The notes beneath the pieces were generated by a model that was given only the letters and a program-made list of their open reading frames with translations, ran no database searches and was not told the DNA's origin. The translations under genes were made by a program, and so were the position numbers. 64,000 nt of DNA, from contig JAZBOH010000137.1 in NCBI GenBank assembly GCA_036351055.1, positions 48,875-112,874 of the forward strand, written 5' to 3'. The stretch is from JABDPF01 sp036351055. Its GTDB lineage: Bacteria; Pseudomonadota; Gammaproteobacteria; Xanthomonadales; SZUA-36. Below are positions 1-8,848 of the stretch, piece by piece (within the stretch, counting starts at the first letter, position 1; each line of letters opens with the position of its first letter).

Positions 1-2946
1 GTGGTCTGGGTGGGCACGGGCGAGAACAACGCGCATTCCTACATGGTGCCGGGCGACGGTGTCTACCGGAGCGAGGACGGCGGCAAAAGCTGGGTCAACA
101 AGGGCCTGAAGGAGTCACAGCAGATCGGTGAGATCGTCGTGCACCCTGAAAACCCGGACGTCGTCTGGGTAGCGGCCTACGGGCCACACCGGCAATCGGG
201 CGGGGACCGCGGTGTTTTCAAAACCACCGACGGCGGCGAAACCTGGGAAAACGTGCTGCACCCAAGCGAACATACCGGGACCTGGGAGCTGCACATGGAT
301 CCGCGTAACCCCGATGTGCTCTACACGGTGGCGCACCAGCGGCAACGTTACCTGACCACCATCGTGACCGGCGGTGACGAGAGCGGGATCTACAAAACCA
401 CGGATGGTGGAACCAGCTGGAAACGGCTCGAAGGCGGCCTGCCCCAGGAGATGGTGGGACGCATCGGCATGGATATCTCGCCGGTCGACCCGGACGTGCT
501 GTTTGCCGTTGTTGATGCGAAAGAGGAGCGAGGTACTTACCGGAGCAGCGATGCGGGCGCCAGCTGGTCCAAGGTCAGTGACTACGTCACCGCCTACCCC
601 TTCTACATGCAGAAGCTCTTCGGCGATACCGAGAATGTCGATCGGGTCTACGCCATGGACATCTTCAACCAGGTCAGCATCGACGGCGGCAAGACCTGGT
701 CACGCATGGGTGAAGACAAGAAACACGTGGACAACCACGACCTGTGGATCGACCCGCAGGACAACCGCCACATGTTGTCCGCCACCGACGGTGGCGTGTA
801 CGAGACATTTGACATGGGGGCGCACTGGGATTTCAAGGCCAACCTGCCGCTGGCCGAGTGCTACAAGGTGACGGCCGACAACGCCAAGCCGTTTTACAAC
901 GTCTACATCGGCACCCAGGACAACAACAGCCTCGGCGGCCCGTCGCGGACCATCAATTCGAGCGGCATTCTCAACAGCGACTGGTACTTTACCCAGGGCG
1001 GCGATGGCTTCGAGACCCAGGTCGACTGGACTGATCCGAATATCGTTTACTCACAGTGGCAGTTCGGCAATATCGTTCGTTACGACAAAAGGAGCGGCGA
1101 ACGCCTCTACCTGCGCGGTTTTGAAAAGGCCGGCGACCCGGCTTACCGCTTCGACTGGGACGCGGCGCTCATCATCTCGCGGCACGATCACAAGCGGCTT
1201 TACCACGGCGGCAACATCGTATTGCGTTCGGACGACCGCGGTGAAAGCTGGCGCGAAATCAGCCCCGACCTGACCCGTGGCGTGCCGACAAAGTTGCACC
1301 CCTTGATGGACCGGAACTGGAGCATCGACGAGATGGTCTCCAAGTCGTCGTTTGCACACATCGTGACCCTGGCGGAATCCCCGCTCGATGAAAACCGCCT
1401 GTATGCCGGTTCCGGTGATGGCTTGCTGCACTACACCCACGACGGCGGTGCAAACTGGCAGAAAGCAACGCTGAAAGGGCTTCCGGAGTTTGCCCGGATT
1501 CATCACATCGTGGCGTCGCCTCTCGATGAAAACGTTGCCTACGCGGCCTGTCACAACTTCTTTGCCGGGGATTTCAAACCCTATCTCTACAAGACCAGCG
1601 ACGGCGGTGCGACCTGGACCTCCATCACCGCAGACCTGCCTGAGCGAGGCACGACGTACACCATTGCCGTCGACCACGTGGATCCTAAGCTGATTTTCGC
1701 CGGCACGATGAACGGGGTTTATGTTTCCAATACCGATGAGATTGCCTGGACGAAGCTGAAGGCCGGTATTCCCGAATCGGTGCAGGTCACCGACCTGGAT
1801 ATCCAGCGGGACGAGAACGACCTGGTGGTGGCCACCTTTGGCCGGGGTGTTTATATCCTTGATGACTACACGCCGCTGCGGCAGCTCAAGCCTGATGTAC
1901 TTGAGCAAGCCGCCACGCTGTTCCCGGTGGCCGATGCGGCCATGTTCGTGGAAGCCGATCCAATGGGCTTTCCCGGTGTTGGCTTCCTCGGTGCGAGTGT
2001 CTATTCTGCGCCAAACCCGGAAGTAGGAGCTGTGATCAGCTACTACGTCAAGGAAGACCACAAGTCGAGCAAAGACCTGCGCAACGAGGCGGAAAAGAAA
2101 CTGCAGGAGGCGGGCAAAGAAGTCGGGCTTCCGGACTACGAACAGCGAAAGAAAGAAGCGACCGAGGAAGATCCTTTCCTGCTGTTCGTGATTTCCGATG
2201 ATGAAGGCCGCGCAATCCGTTCGATCAAGAAACCGGTCAAAGCCGGTGTGCAGCGTCTCGTGTGGGATTTCCGCACCAACCCGACCGGCCCGGTCTCTCT
2301 CGAATCGGGCGGTGAGTACGTGCCCTGGGAGCAGAAGGATGTCGGTTACATGGTGCCGCCCGGGGACTACACGGTGACGATGCACAAATACCAGGGCGGC
2401 AGCCTTGAGCAGATCGGCGAAGAGCAGGGCCTGACATGCAATCCGCTCAATATCGCCAGCATCCCGGCCGATGACCTCGACGCACTGGATGCCTTCAACG
2501 CAAAAGTGGCGAACCTGTCCCGGGCGATCTCGGGTGCAGACGCCCATCTCGACCTGCTGAACGGGCGCCTGCCTTACCTCGAGCAGGCCATACTGAGTAT
2601 GGCCGGCGTTCAGGAGGGCTGGCTGAACGCGGTCTCGGCGATCCGGGCCGACCTGCGAGAGGTCGACGAACTATTGAACGGTGACGGTTTGTTGGTCATG
2701 GACGAAGGCCAGTCGCGGATGTCATTGAAAGGCAAGACCGACCTGATCATCTCCTCCCTGTGGGTGACGACTTCCGGAAGCACGGGTACCTTCGAGCGTG
2801 CCTATGACGATGCCAATAATGGCTTTGCCGAGGTGCTCACCGCGTTGGAAAAGGTCGACGCGCGGGTCCGGGGCCTCGAGGACGAACTGGCGAACGCCGG
2901 CGCACCGTATACACCGGGTCGCATCCCGGTGTGGGAGAAGAACTGA
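1..2946 (+). CDS. BNR/Vps10-type beta-propeller protein (5' end outside window)
   Basis: The reading frame is open from base 1, so the signal peptide and the first part of the protein lie outside the window. About 981 residues remain. At least nine Asp-box repeats of the S/T-x-D-x-G-x-x-W type are visible (for example YRSEDGGKSW, FKTTDGGETW, YKTTDGGTSW, LRSDDRGESW, YKTSDGGATW), which is the signature of BNR/sortilin-like seven- to ten-bladed propellers. The last third (from about residue 640) is not propeller; it contains a WDFRTNPTGP motif seen in the C-terminal region of exported bacterial BNR-repeat proteins, then a helical tail. Such proteins are called sialidase-like or GH74-like, but no catalytic pair can be assigned here and the substrate is unknown. 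It is convergent with the GH51 gene downstream. The GTG at base 1 is only the window edge, not a start. Confidence 0.8.
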   Translation: MVWVGTGENNAHSYMVPGDGVYRSEDGGKSWVNKGLKESQQIGEIVVHPENPDVVWVAAYGPHRQSGGDRGVFKTTDGGETWENVLHPSEHTGTWELHMDPRNPDVLYTVAHQRQRYLTTIVTGGDESGIYKTTDGGTSWKRLEGGLPQEMVGRIGMDISPVDPDVLFAVVDAKEERGTYRSSDAGASWSKVSDYVTAYPFYMQKLFGDTENVDRVYAMDIFNQVSIDGGKTWSRMGEDKKHVDNHDLWIDPQDNRHMLSATDGGVYETFDMGAHWDFKANLPLAECYKVTADNAKPFYNVYIGTQDNNSLGGPSRTINSSGILNSDWYFTQGGDGFETQVDWTDPNIVYSQWQFGNIVRYDKRSGERLYLRGFEKAGDPAYRFDWDAALIISRHDHKRLYHGGNIVLRSDDRGESWREISPDLTRGVPTKLHPLMDRNWSIDEMVSKSSFAHIVTLAESPLDENRLYAGSGDGLLHYTHDGGANWQKATLKGLPEFARIHHIVASPLDENVAYAACHNFFAGDFKPYLYKTSDGGATWTSITADLPERGTTYTIAVDHVDPKLIFAGTMNGVYVSNTDEIAWTKLKAGIPESVQVTDLDIQRDENDLVVATFGRGVYILDDYTPLRQLKPDVLEQAATLFPVADAAMFVEADPMGFPGVGFLGASVYSAPNPEVGAVISYYVKEDHKSSKDLRNEAEKKLQEAGKEVGLPDYEQRKKEATEEDPFLLFVISDDEGRAIRSIKKPVKAGVQRLVWDFRTNPTGPVSLESGGEYVPWEQKDVGYMVPPGDYTVTMHKYQGGSLEQIGEEQGLTCNPLNIASIPADDLDALDAFNAKVANLSRAISGADAHLDLLNGRLPYLEQAILSMAGVQEGWLNAVSAIRADLREVDELLNGDGLLVMDEGQSRMSLKGKTDLIISSLWVTTSGSTGTFERAYDDANNGFAEVLTALEKVDARVRGLEDELANAGAPYTPGRIPVWEKN

Positions 2947-2959
2947 CGCAGCTTACGGA

Positions 2960-2978
2960 CCCGGATTTCTATTCCGGG
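2960..2978. terminator. Weak hairpin between convergent genes
   Basis: A perfect 6-bp stem (CCCGGA ... TCCGGG) with a 7-nt loop sits 13 bases after the stop of the propeller gene and 24 bases from the stop of the convergent GH51 gene. There is no clean T-tract on either strand, so a role in termination is only a guess from position. Confidence 0.3.
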
Positions 2979-3002
2979 CCGGCCTTTGTCATCCAGGCAA
3001 AT

Positions 3003-4571
3003 TCATGTTCCGCGCATGGGCGTTCCTGACCGCACGGCCAGGCCCAGCACGGTATAAGAAGCCGGAGGCAGTTTGAGCGTCATGCTGCTTCCGGGTGCCG
3101 GGGCATCAAGTGCTTGCGGGATGACCCGCCGGGGCTGATCAAAGGTGTTGATGGCTTGCAGGTCCGGGCCGGTAATCGTTTCGCAGTTCAGCACACGGGT
3201 CGGTGCCGGGCCCTGCCACTCGAGGACCAGTTCGCGCTCATTGTTCAGGTCACGATTCAGCACGAACAGGTAGGCCTCACCCCTTTGTTCATCCATCGTC
3301 AGCGCGGCATCAATATAGGGCACTTGCGCATCACGGGCGAAATCTGGCCGCAGGCCGTCAGCCTTAATCGGGTAGGTGTCTGACTCGACAGCGAGGTCGA
3401 TTACCTGGCCGCTTGCGTATTTCAAGGCCCAGGCGTAAGGGTAGTAGGTGGTTTGGCGCAAAATGCCCTGGTCATTGGCCATCAGCGGTGCAATCACGTT
3501 GACGATCTGTGCCAGGCAGCCGATGCGGACCCGTCCGGATTCGCGCATCAGGGTATTCAGGAAGCCGCCGACCAGCAGGGCATCTTCGAGGTTGTATTCT
3601 TCTTCCAACAGGTGCGGCGCCACCCGGCCCTGGCCGTCCATGTCCGCCGGTGTGCGGGCGCGGTACCAGACATTCCATTCATCGAACGCCAGCCACAGTC
3701 GCTTTGAGCAGCCCCGATCCGCTCGCACTTCGTCACAGATGCTGGCGATTTCATGGATCTGGCGCTGCATGTCCAGGTTCATGGCCAGGTAGCGTGCTGA
3801 ACTCGCGCCGGTGAGCTCTGCGGTATTGCCGTAGTAGTTGTGCAGCGAGATGGCGTCGACATGTTCGTAGCAATGCTGGAGAATCTCCCGGTCCCAACTG
3901 CCAAAGCTTGGCAGTTCCGTGTTACTGGACCCGGCGGCAATCAGTTGCACACCGGGATCGACTTCACGCACCAACTTCGCCGTTTCGACCGCGATTCGGC
4001 CGTATTCCCGGGCCGACATGTGGCCCATCTGCCAGGGGCCGTCGAGTTCGTTGCCGAGGCACCAGTAGCGCACCTTGTGCGGGCGCTCGTAGCCGTGCTC
4101 GCGGCGCAGATCGCTCCACCGTGTTCCACCTTCACCATTGCAATAGTCAACGTAAGCGGCCGCCATTTCAGGGGTATTGGTGCCGAGGTTGAATACCAGC
4201 ATCGGCTCCGAACCGGCCTGCCTGCACCACCGGATGAATTCGTTGGTTCCGAACTGGTTGGTCTCGGTCGAGTTCCAGGCTTTCTCGTGCACGGATGGTC
4301 GAAGTTCCCTGGGCCCGACACCATCCAGCCAGTTGTAACCGGAGACAAAATTGCCACCGGGGTATCGCACGATGGGTACGGCGAGGCCCCGGACTTCTTC
4401 GAGCAGGTCCGATCGAAGTCCGTCTTTGTTGCTCAAGGGTGAACCGGGTTGGTAAACGCCTTCGTAAACGGCCCGTCCCAGGTGTTCGAGAAAGCTTCCA
4501 AACAAGCGGCGGTCAAGCACGGAATGTACCCGTTCCCGGTCGATCACGATTCTTGCCGACCTCGTTTTCAC
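3003..4571 (-). CDS. GH51 alpha-L-arabinofuranosidase, cytoplasmic
   Basis: It releases terminal alpha-L-arabinofuranosyl residues from arabino-oligosaccharides by a retaining mechanism. The 522-residue length and layout (N-terminal TIM barrel, C-terminal beta-sandwich) fit intracellular GH51 enzymes. The acid/base glutamate is E175 in CLGNELDGPW and the nucleophile is E298 in LAFDEWNVWY. The N-terminus MKTRSARIVIDRE has no signal peptide, so it acts in the cytoplasm on sugars imported by the GPH carrier. The start is a GTG with GGGGGT a few bases upstream; no in-frame ATG fits better. It is divergent from the exported GH43 at 4750, and a LacI-type operator lies 27 bases upstream of the start. 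The second GH51 in this locus is exported and distinct in sequence, so the two are not a recent duplicate. Confidence 0.92.
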   Translation of the reverse strand: MKTRSARIVIDRERVHSVLDRRLFGSFLEHLGRAVYEGVYQPGSPLSNKDGLRSDLLEEVRGLAVPIVRYPGGNFVSGYNWLDGVGPRELRPSVHEKAWNSTETNQFGTNEFIRWCRQAGSEPMLVFNLGTNTPEMAAAYVDYCNGEGGTRWSDLRREHGYERPHKVRYWCLGNELDGPWQMGHMSAREYGRIAVETAKLVREVDPGVQLIAAGSSNTELPSFGSWDREILQHCYEHVDAISLHNYYGNTAELTGASSARYLAMNLDMQRQIHEIASICDEVRADRGCSKRLWLAFDEWNVWYRARTPADMDGQGRVAPHLLEEEYNLEDALLVGGFLNTLMRESGRVRIGCLAQIVNVIAPLMANDQGILRQTTYYPYAWALKYASGQVIDLAVESDTYPIKADGLRPDFARDAQVPYIDAALTMDEQRGEAYLFVLNRDLNNERELVLEWQGPAPTRVLNCETITGPDLQAINTFDQPRRVIPQALDAPAPGSSMTLKLPPASYTVLGLAVRSGTPMRGT

Positions 4572-4598
4572 TTGACCCCCGTCACTTCACATTTACAT

Positions 4599-4614
4599 AT
4601 GTTAGCGGTAACAT
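4599..4614. promoter_or_regulatory. LacI-family operator between GH51 and GH43 genes
   Basis: ATGTTAGCGGTAACAT has perfect 6-bp arms around GCGG and matches the LacI/GalR consensus TGNNANCGNTNNCA at all fixed positions (4600-4613). It lies in the 178-base divergent intergenic region, 27 bases from the GH51 start and 135 bases from the GH43 start. The likely ligand protein is the LacI-type regulator encoded at 22022-23083. Confidence 0.75.
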
Positions 4615-4749
4615 TATGATCGTTTGAATCAGTTTTTCAAGGCAAGCGACGAAATCAGCACAATTGACCGGGATCAAGCGGCGGCCATCTGACCGGGTTT
4701 ATTCCCTTGTCCGGGTGGCCCTTAGCGAACAGGGGCACAATCAATCCAG

Positions 4750-6369
4750 ATGAAGAAACGGAATTCCAATTCGGCCTTACAGTTCGCCTGGCTGGCTTTT
4801 TTGTGCCTGTCCCTGGTATTGCCGCCTGGCTTCCTGGTCGCGTCGGAACCGTCGATGCGGCAGAAAACCAGGAGCGTCCTGGACTTTCAGCGGCTAAAGA
4901 GCGTGCCCGAAACGGGCCAGGTCTCCTTCCAGGACGTCACGGTTCACGATCCATCGGTTCTCGAGGTCGACGGAAGCTACTATATTTTCGGCTCCCACCT
5001 GGCGGCTGCAAAAACTACGGACCTGCTGAACTGGGAACTGATCGCCGACGGTGTCAACGAATACAACCCCTTGTTCGAAAACGCGGTCACCGAACTGGAG
5101 GAGATCTACGACTGGTCAGGCGCCGTCGGCTTGTGGGCGAATAACGTCACGCAGCTCGACGATGGTCGCTTCTACATGTATCCCAACCTCAGCCAGTCGG
5201 ATGCGCCTCGCGCGTCGATCGGGCTGGCCATAGCAGATGAAGTAGAGGGTCCTTATGCATTCCAGGGCATCTTCCTGCAATCTGGCATGTGGGGTCAGGT
5301 CAGCGAAGACGGCGTCAACGTGTACGACCCGCTGATCCACCCCAATACCATCGACCCGCACGTTTTTTACGATAACGCCGGCAAGCTGTGGATGGTCTAC
5401 GGATCGTATTCGGGCGGCATTTTCATCCTCGAGATGGACCCCCTGACCGGTTTTCCACTTGCAGGGCAGGGTTACGGCAAGCACCTGATGGGCGGCAACC
5501 ACAGCCGCATCGAAGGCCCTTACATCATCTACAGCCGGCACACGGGCTACTACTACCTGTTTGTCTCGTTCGGCGGGTTGTCTTACCGTGACGGCTACAA
5601 CATCCGGGTGGCCCGTTCTTTGTATCCCGACGGACCTTACTTCGACGCCCTGGGTAACGACATGGCCGACGTGAAGTCCAACCCTGCGCTGCCGCTATTC
5701 GATGATGACAGCATTGCGCCCTTTGGCCAGAAGCTGTTCGGAGACCATTTCTGGGACCGGGACGACCGTGAGCCTGGCACGGGGGCCGGTCACGGATATT
5801 CTTCTCCGGGCCATAATTCAGCGTTCTACGACGCGGAAACCGGCAAGTACTTCCTGGTTTTTCACACGCGCTTTCCCGGGCAGGGGGAGTTCCACCAGGT
5901 ACGTGTACACGAAATGTTCATGAACGCGGACGGTTGGCCGGTGGTGGCTCCTTACCGTTGGGTGCCTTACCGCCATGTGCCATACAGGGACGTTCCCTTT
6001 GCCGCCGGCCGCTACCCCTGGTACCAGCCGCGCTGTCGCCACAAGGCCCACTGCTGGAACATGGAAACCGTCGCCCTGGAAGAGACAGTCGGGGAGTACA
6101 AGCTGATCAACCACGGCAAGGCCATCATCGGCGATATCGTCGAACCGGTTACCATTTTCCTGCAAGACGACGGTGACATCAGCGGCGAAAACAGTGGTCG
6201 TTGGACGCGCAGTTACGGCAACCGGATCACGGTGGCGCTTGACGGTGTCGGCAGCTTCGCGGGCGTGATGTCCAGGGGATGGAACGAGACGTCTGAACAG
6301 TTCGTGGTCACTTTCTCGGCGCAATCGGTGGAAGGCATCTCGATCTGGGCCAGTCAACTCGCGCGCTGA
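4750..6369 (+). CDS. GH43 arabinan endo-1,5-alpha-L-arabinosidase, exported, two-domain
   Basis: An inverting endo-arabinanase that cuts the alpha-1,5-arabinan backbone. The first 32 residues form a signal peptide with a long hydrophobic core, so it acts in the periplasm or outside. The GH43 five-bladed propeller occupies about residues 60-420. The usual triad is visible: D67 in HDPSV (base), D202 in NTIDPHVF (pKa modulator) and E255 in SRIEGPYI (acid). A beta-rich C-terminal domain of about 110 residues follows, as in the long endo-arabinanases of the Bacillus Abn2 type. Length is 539 residues. No strong Shine-Dalgarno is seen before the ATG. A LacI-type operator lies upstream (4599-4614) and another lies between it and the transporter gene. 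Confidence 0.88.
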   Translation: MKKRNSNSALQFAWLAFLCLSLVLPPGFLVASEPSMRQKTRSVLDFQRLKSVPETGQVSFQDVTVHDPSVLEVDGSYYIFGSHLAAAKTTDLLNWELIADGVNEYNPLFENAVTELEEIYDWSGAVGLWANNVTQLDDGRFYMYPNLSQSDAPRASIGLAIADEVEGPYAFQGIFLQSGMWGQVSEDGVNVYDPLIHPNTIDPHVFYDNAGKLWMVYGSYSGGIFILEMDPLTGFPLAGQGYGKHLMGGNHSRIEGPYIIYSRHTGYYYLFVSFGGLSYRDGYNIRVARSLYPDGPYFDALGNDMADVKSNPALPLFDDDSIAPFGQKLFGDHFWDRDDREPGTGAGHGYSSPGHNSAFYDAETGKYFLVFHTRFPGQGEFHQVRVHEMFMNADGWPVVAPYRWVPYRHVPYRDVPFAAGRYPWYQPRCRHKAHCWNMETVALEETVGEYKLINHGKAIIGDIVEPVTIFLQDDGDISGENSGRWTRSYGNRITVALDGVGSFAGVMSRGWNETSEQFVVTFSAQSVEGISIWASQLAR

Positions 6370-6416
6370 ATTCATTCAGGTCGGCGGGTCGATTGATTTT
6401 GATATTTGTGCGAATA

Positions 6417-6430
6417 TGGTACCGCTAACA
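6417..6430. promoter_or_regulatory. LacI-family operator upstream of GPH transporter
   Basis: TGGTACCGCTAACA fits TGNNANCGNTNNCA at every fixed position. It is 36 bases before the transporter ATG at 6467, in the only sizeable gap of the 4750-11206 run of genes, so the transporter-GH43-GH127 part probably has its own regulated promoter. Confidence 0.72.
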
Positions 6431-6466
6431 TAGACAAAGACCCGGGCCCACAAGAACAATTGGAAA

Positions 6467-7825
6467 ATGCAGACACAAAAACTCACCTATCTTGAAAAAA
6501 TCGGCTTCGGCGCCGGCGACATGGCGGTCAACGTCGTCATCTCGTCGATGTTCCTTATCATTTCCTTTTTCTACACCGATATTTATGGCCTGAAGCCGAC
6601 CCACATGGGCATCCTGTTCCTGGCGGCCCGCCTGGTCGATGCGGTCACCGATCCCCTGATGGGACTGATCACGGACCGTTACAAGTCCCGCTGGGGCCGG
6701 TACCGCCAGTATTTCCTGTTCCTTTCCGTGCCTTTTGGTATCTCGGTGTTTCTGCTGTTCACCACGCCGGACTGGAGCTACAACGCCAAGCTGATCTGGG
6801 CGTATGGCACCTATATCCTGGTGACCCTGATGTTTACCGCGGTCACGATTCCCTATATTTCGCTGATCGGTGTGCTGACCGCGGATCCGCAGGAACGACT
6901 GTCTGCAAACGGCTACCGCCTGTTTTTTGCCAAGATCGCCGCGTTCTGCGTGACCATCATTGTGCCGATCATGGCTTCCCGCTGGGGCGGCGAAACCCTG
7001 GCCGACGGCTACCAGGCGGCCATGGGCGTGATGGCTGCGATGGCCACGCTGCTGTTCCTGTTCTGCTTCGCGACAACGACCGAACGGGTCGAGCACGTGA
7101 TCGACAAGAAGCCACTGGGTGAGCAATTCAGGATCCTGCTGAAAAACGACCAGTGGCTGGTGCTGTGCGGCGTGTGCTTTATCGGCACGGTCGGCTACGT
7201 GATCCGTGCCTCCGTTGCGGCCTACTACGCCACTTATTACCTGGGTGCGGGCGCCACGATGCTGTCGGGTTTCCTGTCAACCGGCGTGGTCGCCGCAATC
7301 CTGGCCATGGTGGCTTCCACCTGGATCACCAAGCGCTACTGCAAGGTGCAACTGTTCCGCTGGACGCAGCTCGCCGTCGGCGTGATCAGCCTGCTGATGT
7401 TCCTGCTGGTGGGGCCGGGTGATGTCGTCCTGGCCTTTGTTTTCTATTTTGTCCTGTCCTTCGTGGTCGACCTGCACGCACCGGTGTTCTGGTCGGCCAT
7501 TGCCGAGGCAGTGGACTACGGGCAGGTCAAGACCGGAAAACGTGTCTCCGGACTGGCCTTCGGCGGCATCTCGTTCTGCCAGAAGGCGGGCATGGGCGCA
7601 GCCGGTTTCATCGTCGGTATCCTGCTTACCCTGTTCGGCTACCAGGCCGGTGAGGTGCAGAGCGACCTGGCGCTGACCGGTATCGCGCTGATGCTGTCCA
7701 TCATCCCCGGCGTTTTCCACGCGATCATGGGCGGGCTGATGTTCAAGTACCGGATCACGGACAGCTACTACAACGAGATGGTCTCGAGCGGAAAGATCAA
7801 CGGATTGGAAGCGAAGCCCGCCTGA
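6467..7825 (+). CDS. GPH-family (MelB-like) sugar:cation symporter
   Basis: An inner-membrane carrier of 452 residues with about 12 transmembrane segments, of the glycoside-pentoside-hexuronide family. The family signature DAVTDPLMGLITDRYKSRWG is present near residue 52-71, with the conserved Asp residues used for cation and sugar binding in MelB. Relatives carry xylosides, arabinosides and melibiose. Its position between the exported endo-arabinanase and a cytoplasmic GH43 suggests import of short arabino-oligosaccharides from the periplasm. GGAA lies just upstream of the ATG. A LacI-type operator is 36 bases upstream, and the next gene starts 45 bases after the stop. Confidence 0.88.
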   Translation: MQTQKLTYLEKIGFGAGDMAVNVVISSMFLIISFFYTDIYGLKPTHMGILFLAARLVDAVTDPLMGLITDRYKSRWGRYRQYFLFLSVPFGISVFLLFTTPDWSYNAKLIWAYGTYILVTLMFTAVTIPYISLIGVLTADPQERLSANGYRLFFAKIAAFCVTIIVPIMASRWGGETLADGYQAAMGVMAAMATLLFLFCFATTTERVEHVIDKKPLGEQFRILLKNDQWLVLCGVCFIGTVGYVIRASVAAYYATYYLGAGATMLSGFLSTGVVAAILAMVASTWITKRYCKVQLFRWTQLAVGVISLLMFLLVGPGDVVLAFVFYFVLSFVVDLHAPVFWSAIAEAVDYGQVKTGKRVSGLAFGGISFCQKAGMGAAGFIVGILLTLFGYQAGEVQSDLALTGIALMLSIIPGVFHAIMGGLMFKYRITDSYYNEMVSSGKINGLEAKPA

Positions 7826-7870
7826 GCCGGGTTTCGACTGGATTGAAACGTAATAAACCTGGAGTCTGAA

Positions 7871-8818
7871 ATGAATGTATTGGCGCCATTGATCGAACAG
7901 CGGGCCGATCCCTACATTCACAAGCACGATGATGGCTGGTATTACTTCACCGCGTCGGTTCCCGATTACGACGGCATCGAATTGCGGCGGGCGCGCACGA
8001 TCGCAGAACTGGTCGATGCCGAAACCAAGATGGTCTGGTGCAAGCCGGACGAAGGTCCTTACAGCGACCTGATATGGGCGCCTGAGCTGCATTTTATTCA
8101 CGATTGCTGGTACGTCTACTTCGCGGCGGCACCGTCGCGCGAGATCAAGGACGAGCTGTTCCAGCACCGGATGTACGCGATATCGAATCCTTCGGCCAAT
8201 CCGCTGGAGGGGGAGTGGGCTTTCGAGGGCCAGATCGACACCGGCATGGATACCTTCTGCCTGGACGCCACGACCTTTACCCACAACGACGAGTTGTATT
8301 ACCTGTGGGCGCAGAAGGAAGAGGGCATCCGTGGCAACTCCAACCTGTACATTGCAAAAATGAAGAACCCGGTTGCAATCGAAGGCGAACCGGTACGCCT
8401 GAGCATCCCCGAGTTCGACTGGGAGATCCAGGGTTTCTGGGTCAATGAAGGGCCTGCCGTGGTCAAGCGCGGGCACCGCCTGTTCATTACCTATTCCGCC
8501 AGTGCAACGGATGAGAATTACGCGATGGGCCTGCTGTGGGCCGATAAAAACGCCGACCTGCTGGATCCGGACAGCTGGAGCAAATCGGACACGCCGGTAC
8601 TGACCAGCAACCCCGAGTACCGCGTTTTTGGCCCCGGCCACAATAGTTTCACCGTGTCCGAGGACGGTGAGACCGACCTGCTGGTCTACCATGCGCGCAC
8701 CTATACCGAGATCGAGGGTGATCCATTGTGGGATCCGAACCGGCACACCTTCGTCAAGCCACTGAGGTGGGATGAAGACGGTATGCCGGTGTTTGGCGAC
8801 GCCGCCCTGGCAGACTAG
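7871..8818 (+). CDS. GH43 exo-alpha-L-arabinofuranosidase-type enzyme, cytoplasmic
   Basis: A compact single-domain GH43 of 315 residues without signal peptide. The triad is D13 in RADPYI, D132 in LDATTF and E193 in VNEGPA. The pattern RADPYIHKHDDGWYYFTASV followed by GIELRRA is typical of exo-acting alpha-L-arabinofuranosidases of GH43 (subfamily 26-like), which release arabinose from alpha-1,5-arabino-oligosaccharides. The start has GGAG eight bases upstream. It follows the transporter by 45 bases, so it probably digests what the transporter brings in. The exported protein at 11219-12241 is a clear paralogue with the same motifs. The subfamily is inferred from motif resemblance only. Confidence 0.88.
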   Translation: MNVLAPLIEQRADPYIHKHDDGWYYFTASVPDYDGIELRRARTIAELVDAETKMVWCKPDEGPYSDLIWAPELHFIHDCWYVYFAAAPSREIKDELFQHRMYAISNPSANPLEGEWAFEGQIDTGMDTFCLDATTFTHNDELYYLWAQKEEGIRGNSNLYIAKMKNPVAIEGEPVRLSIPEFDWEIQGFWVNEGPAVVKRGHRLFITYSASATDENYAMGLLWADKNADLLDPDSWSKSDTPVLTSNPEYRVFGPGHNSFTVSEDGETDLLVYHARTYTEIEGDPLWDPNRHTFVKPLRWDEDGMPVFGDAALAD

Positions 8819-8848
8819 GCCGGCGACTTCAAAGGCCAGGACGGATCA

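Noticed and set aside
1051..2547. Long open frame (498 codons) antisense to the propeller gene
   Set aside because: No recognisable motif; composition is that of a shadow frame in high-GC DNA, and the plus-strand frame shows clear Asp-box repeats.
7277..8746. Antisense open frame across transporter and GH43
   Set aside because: It overlaps two genes with intact catalytic and family motifs and has no family signature itself.
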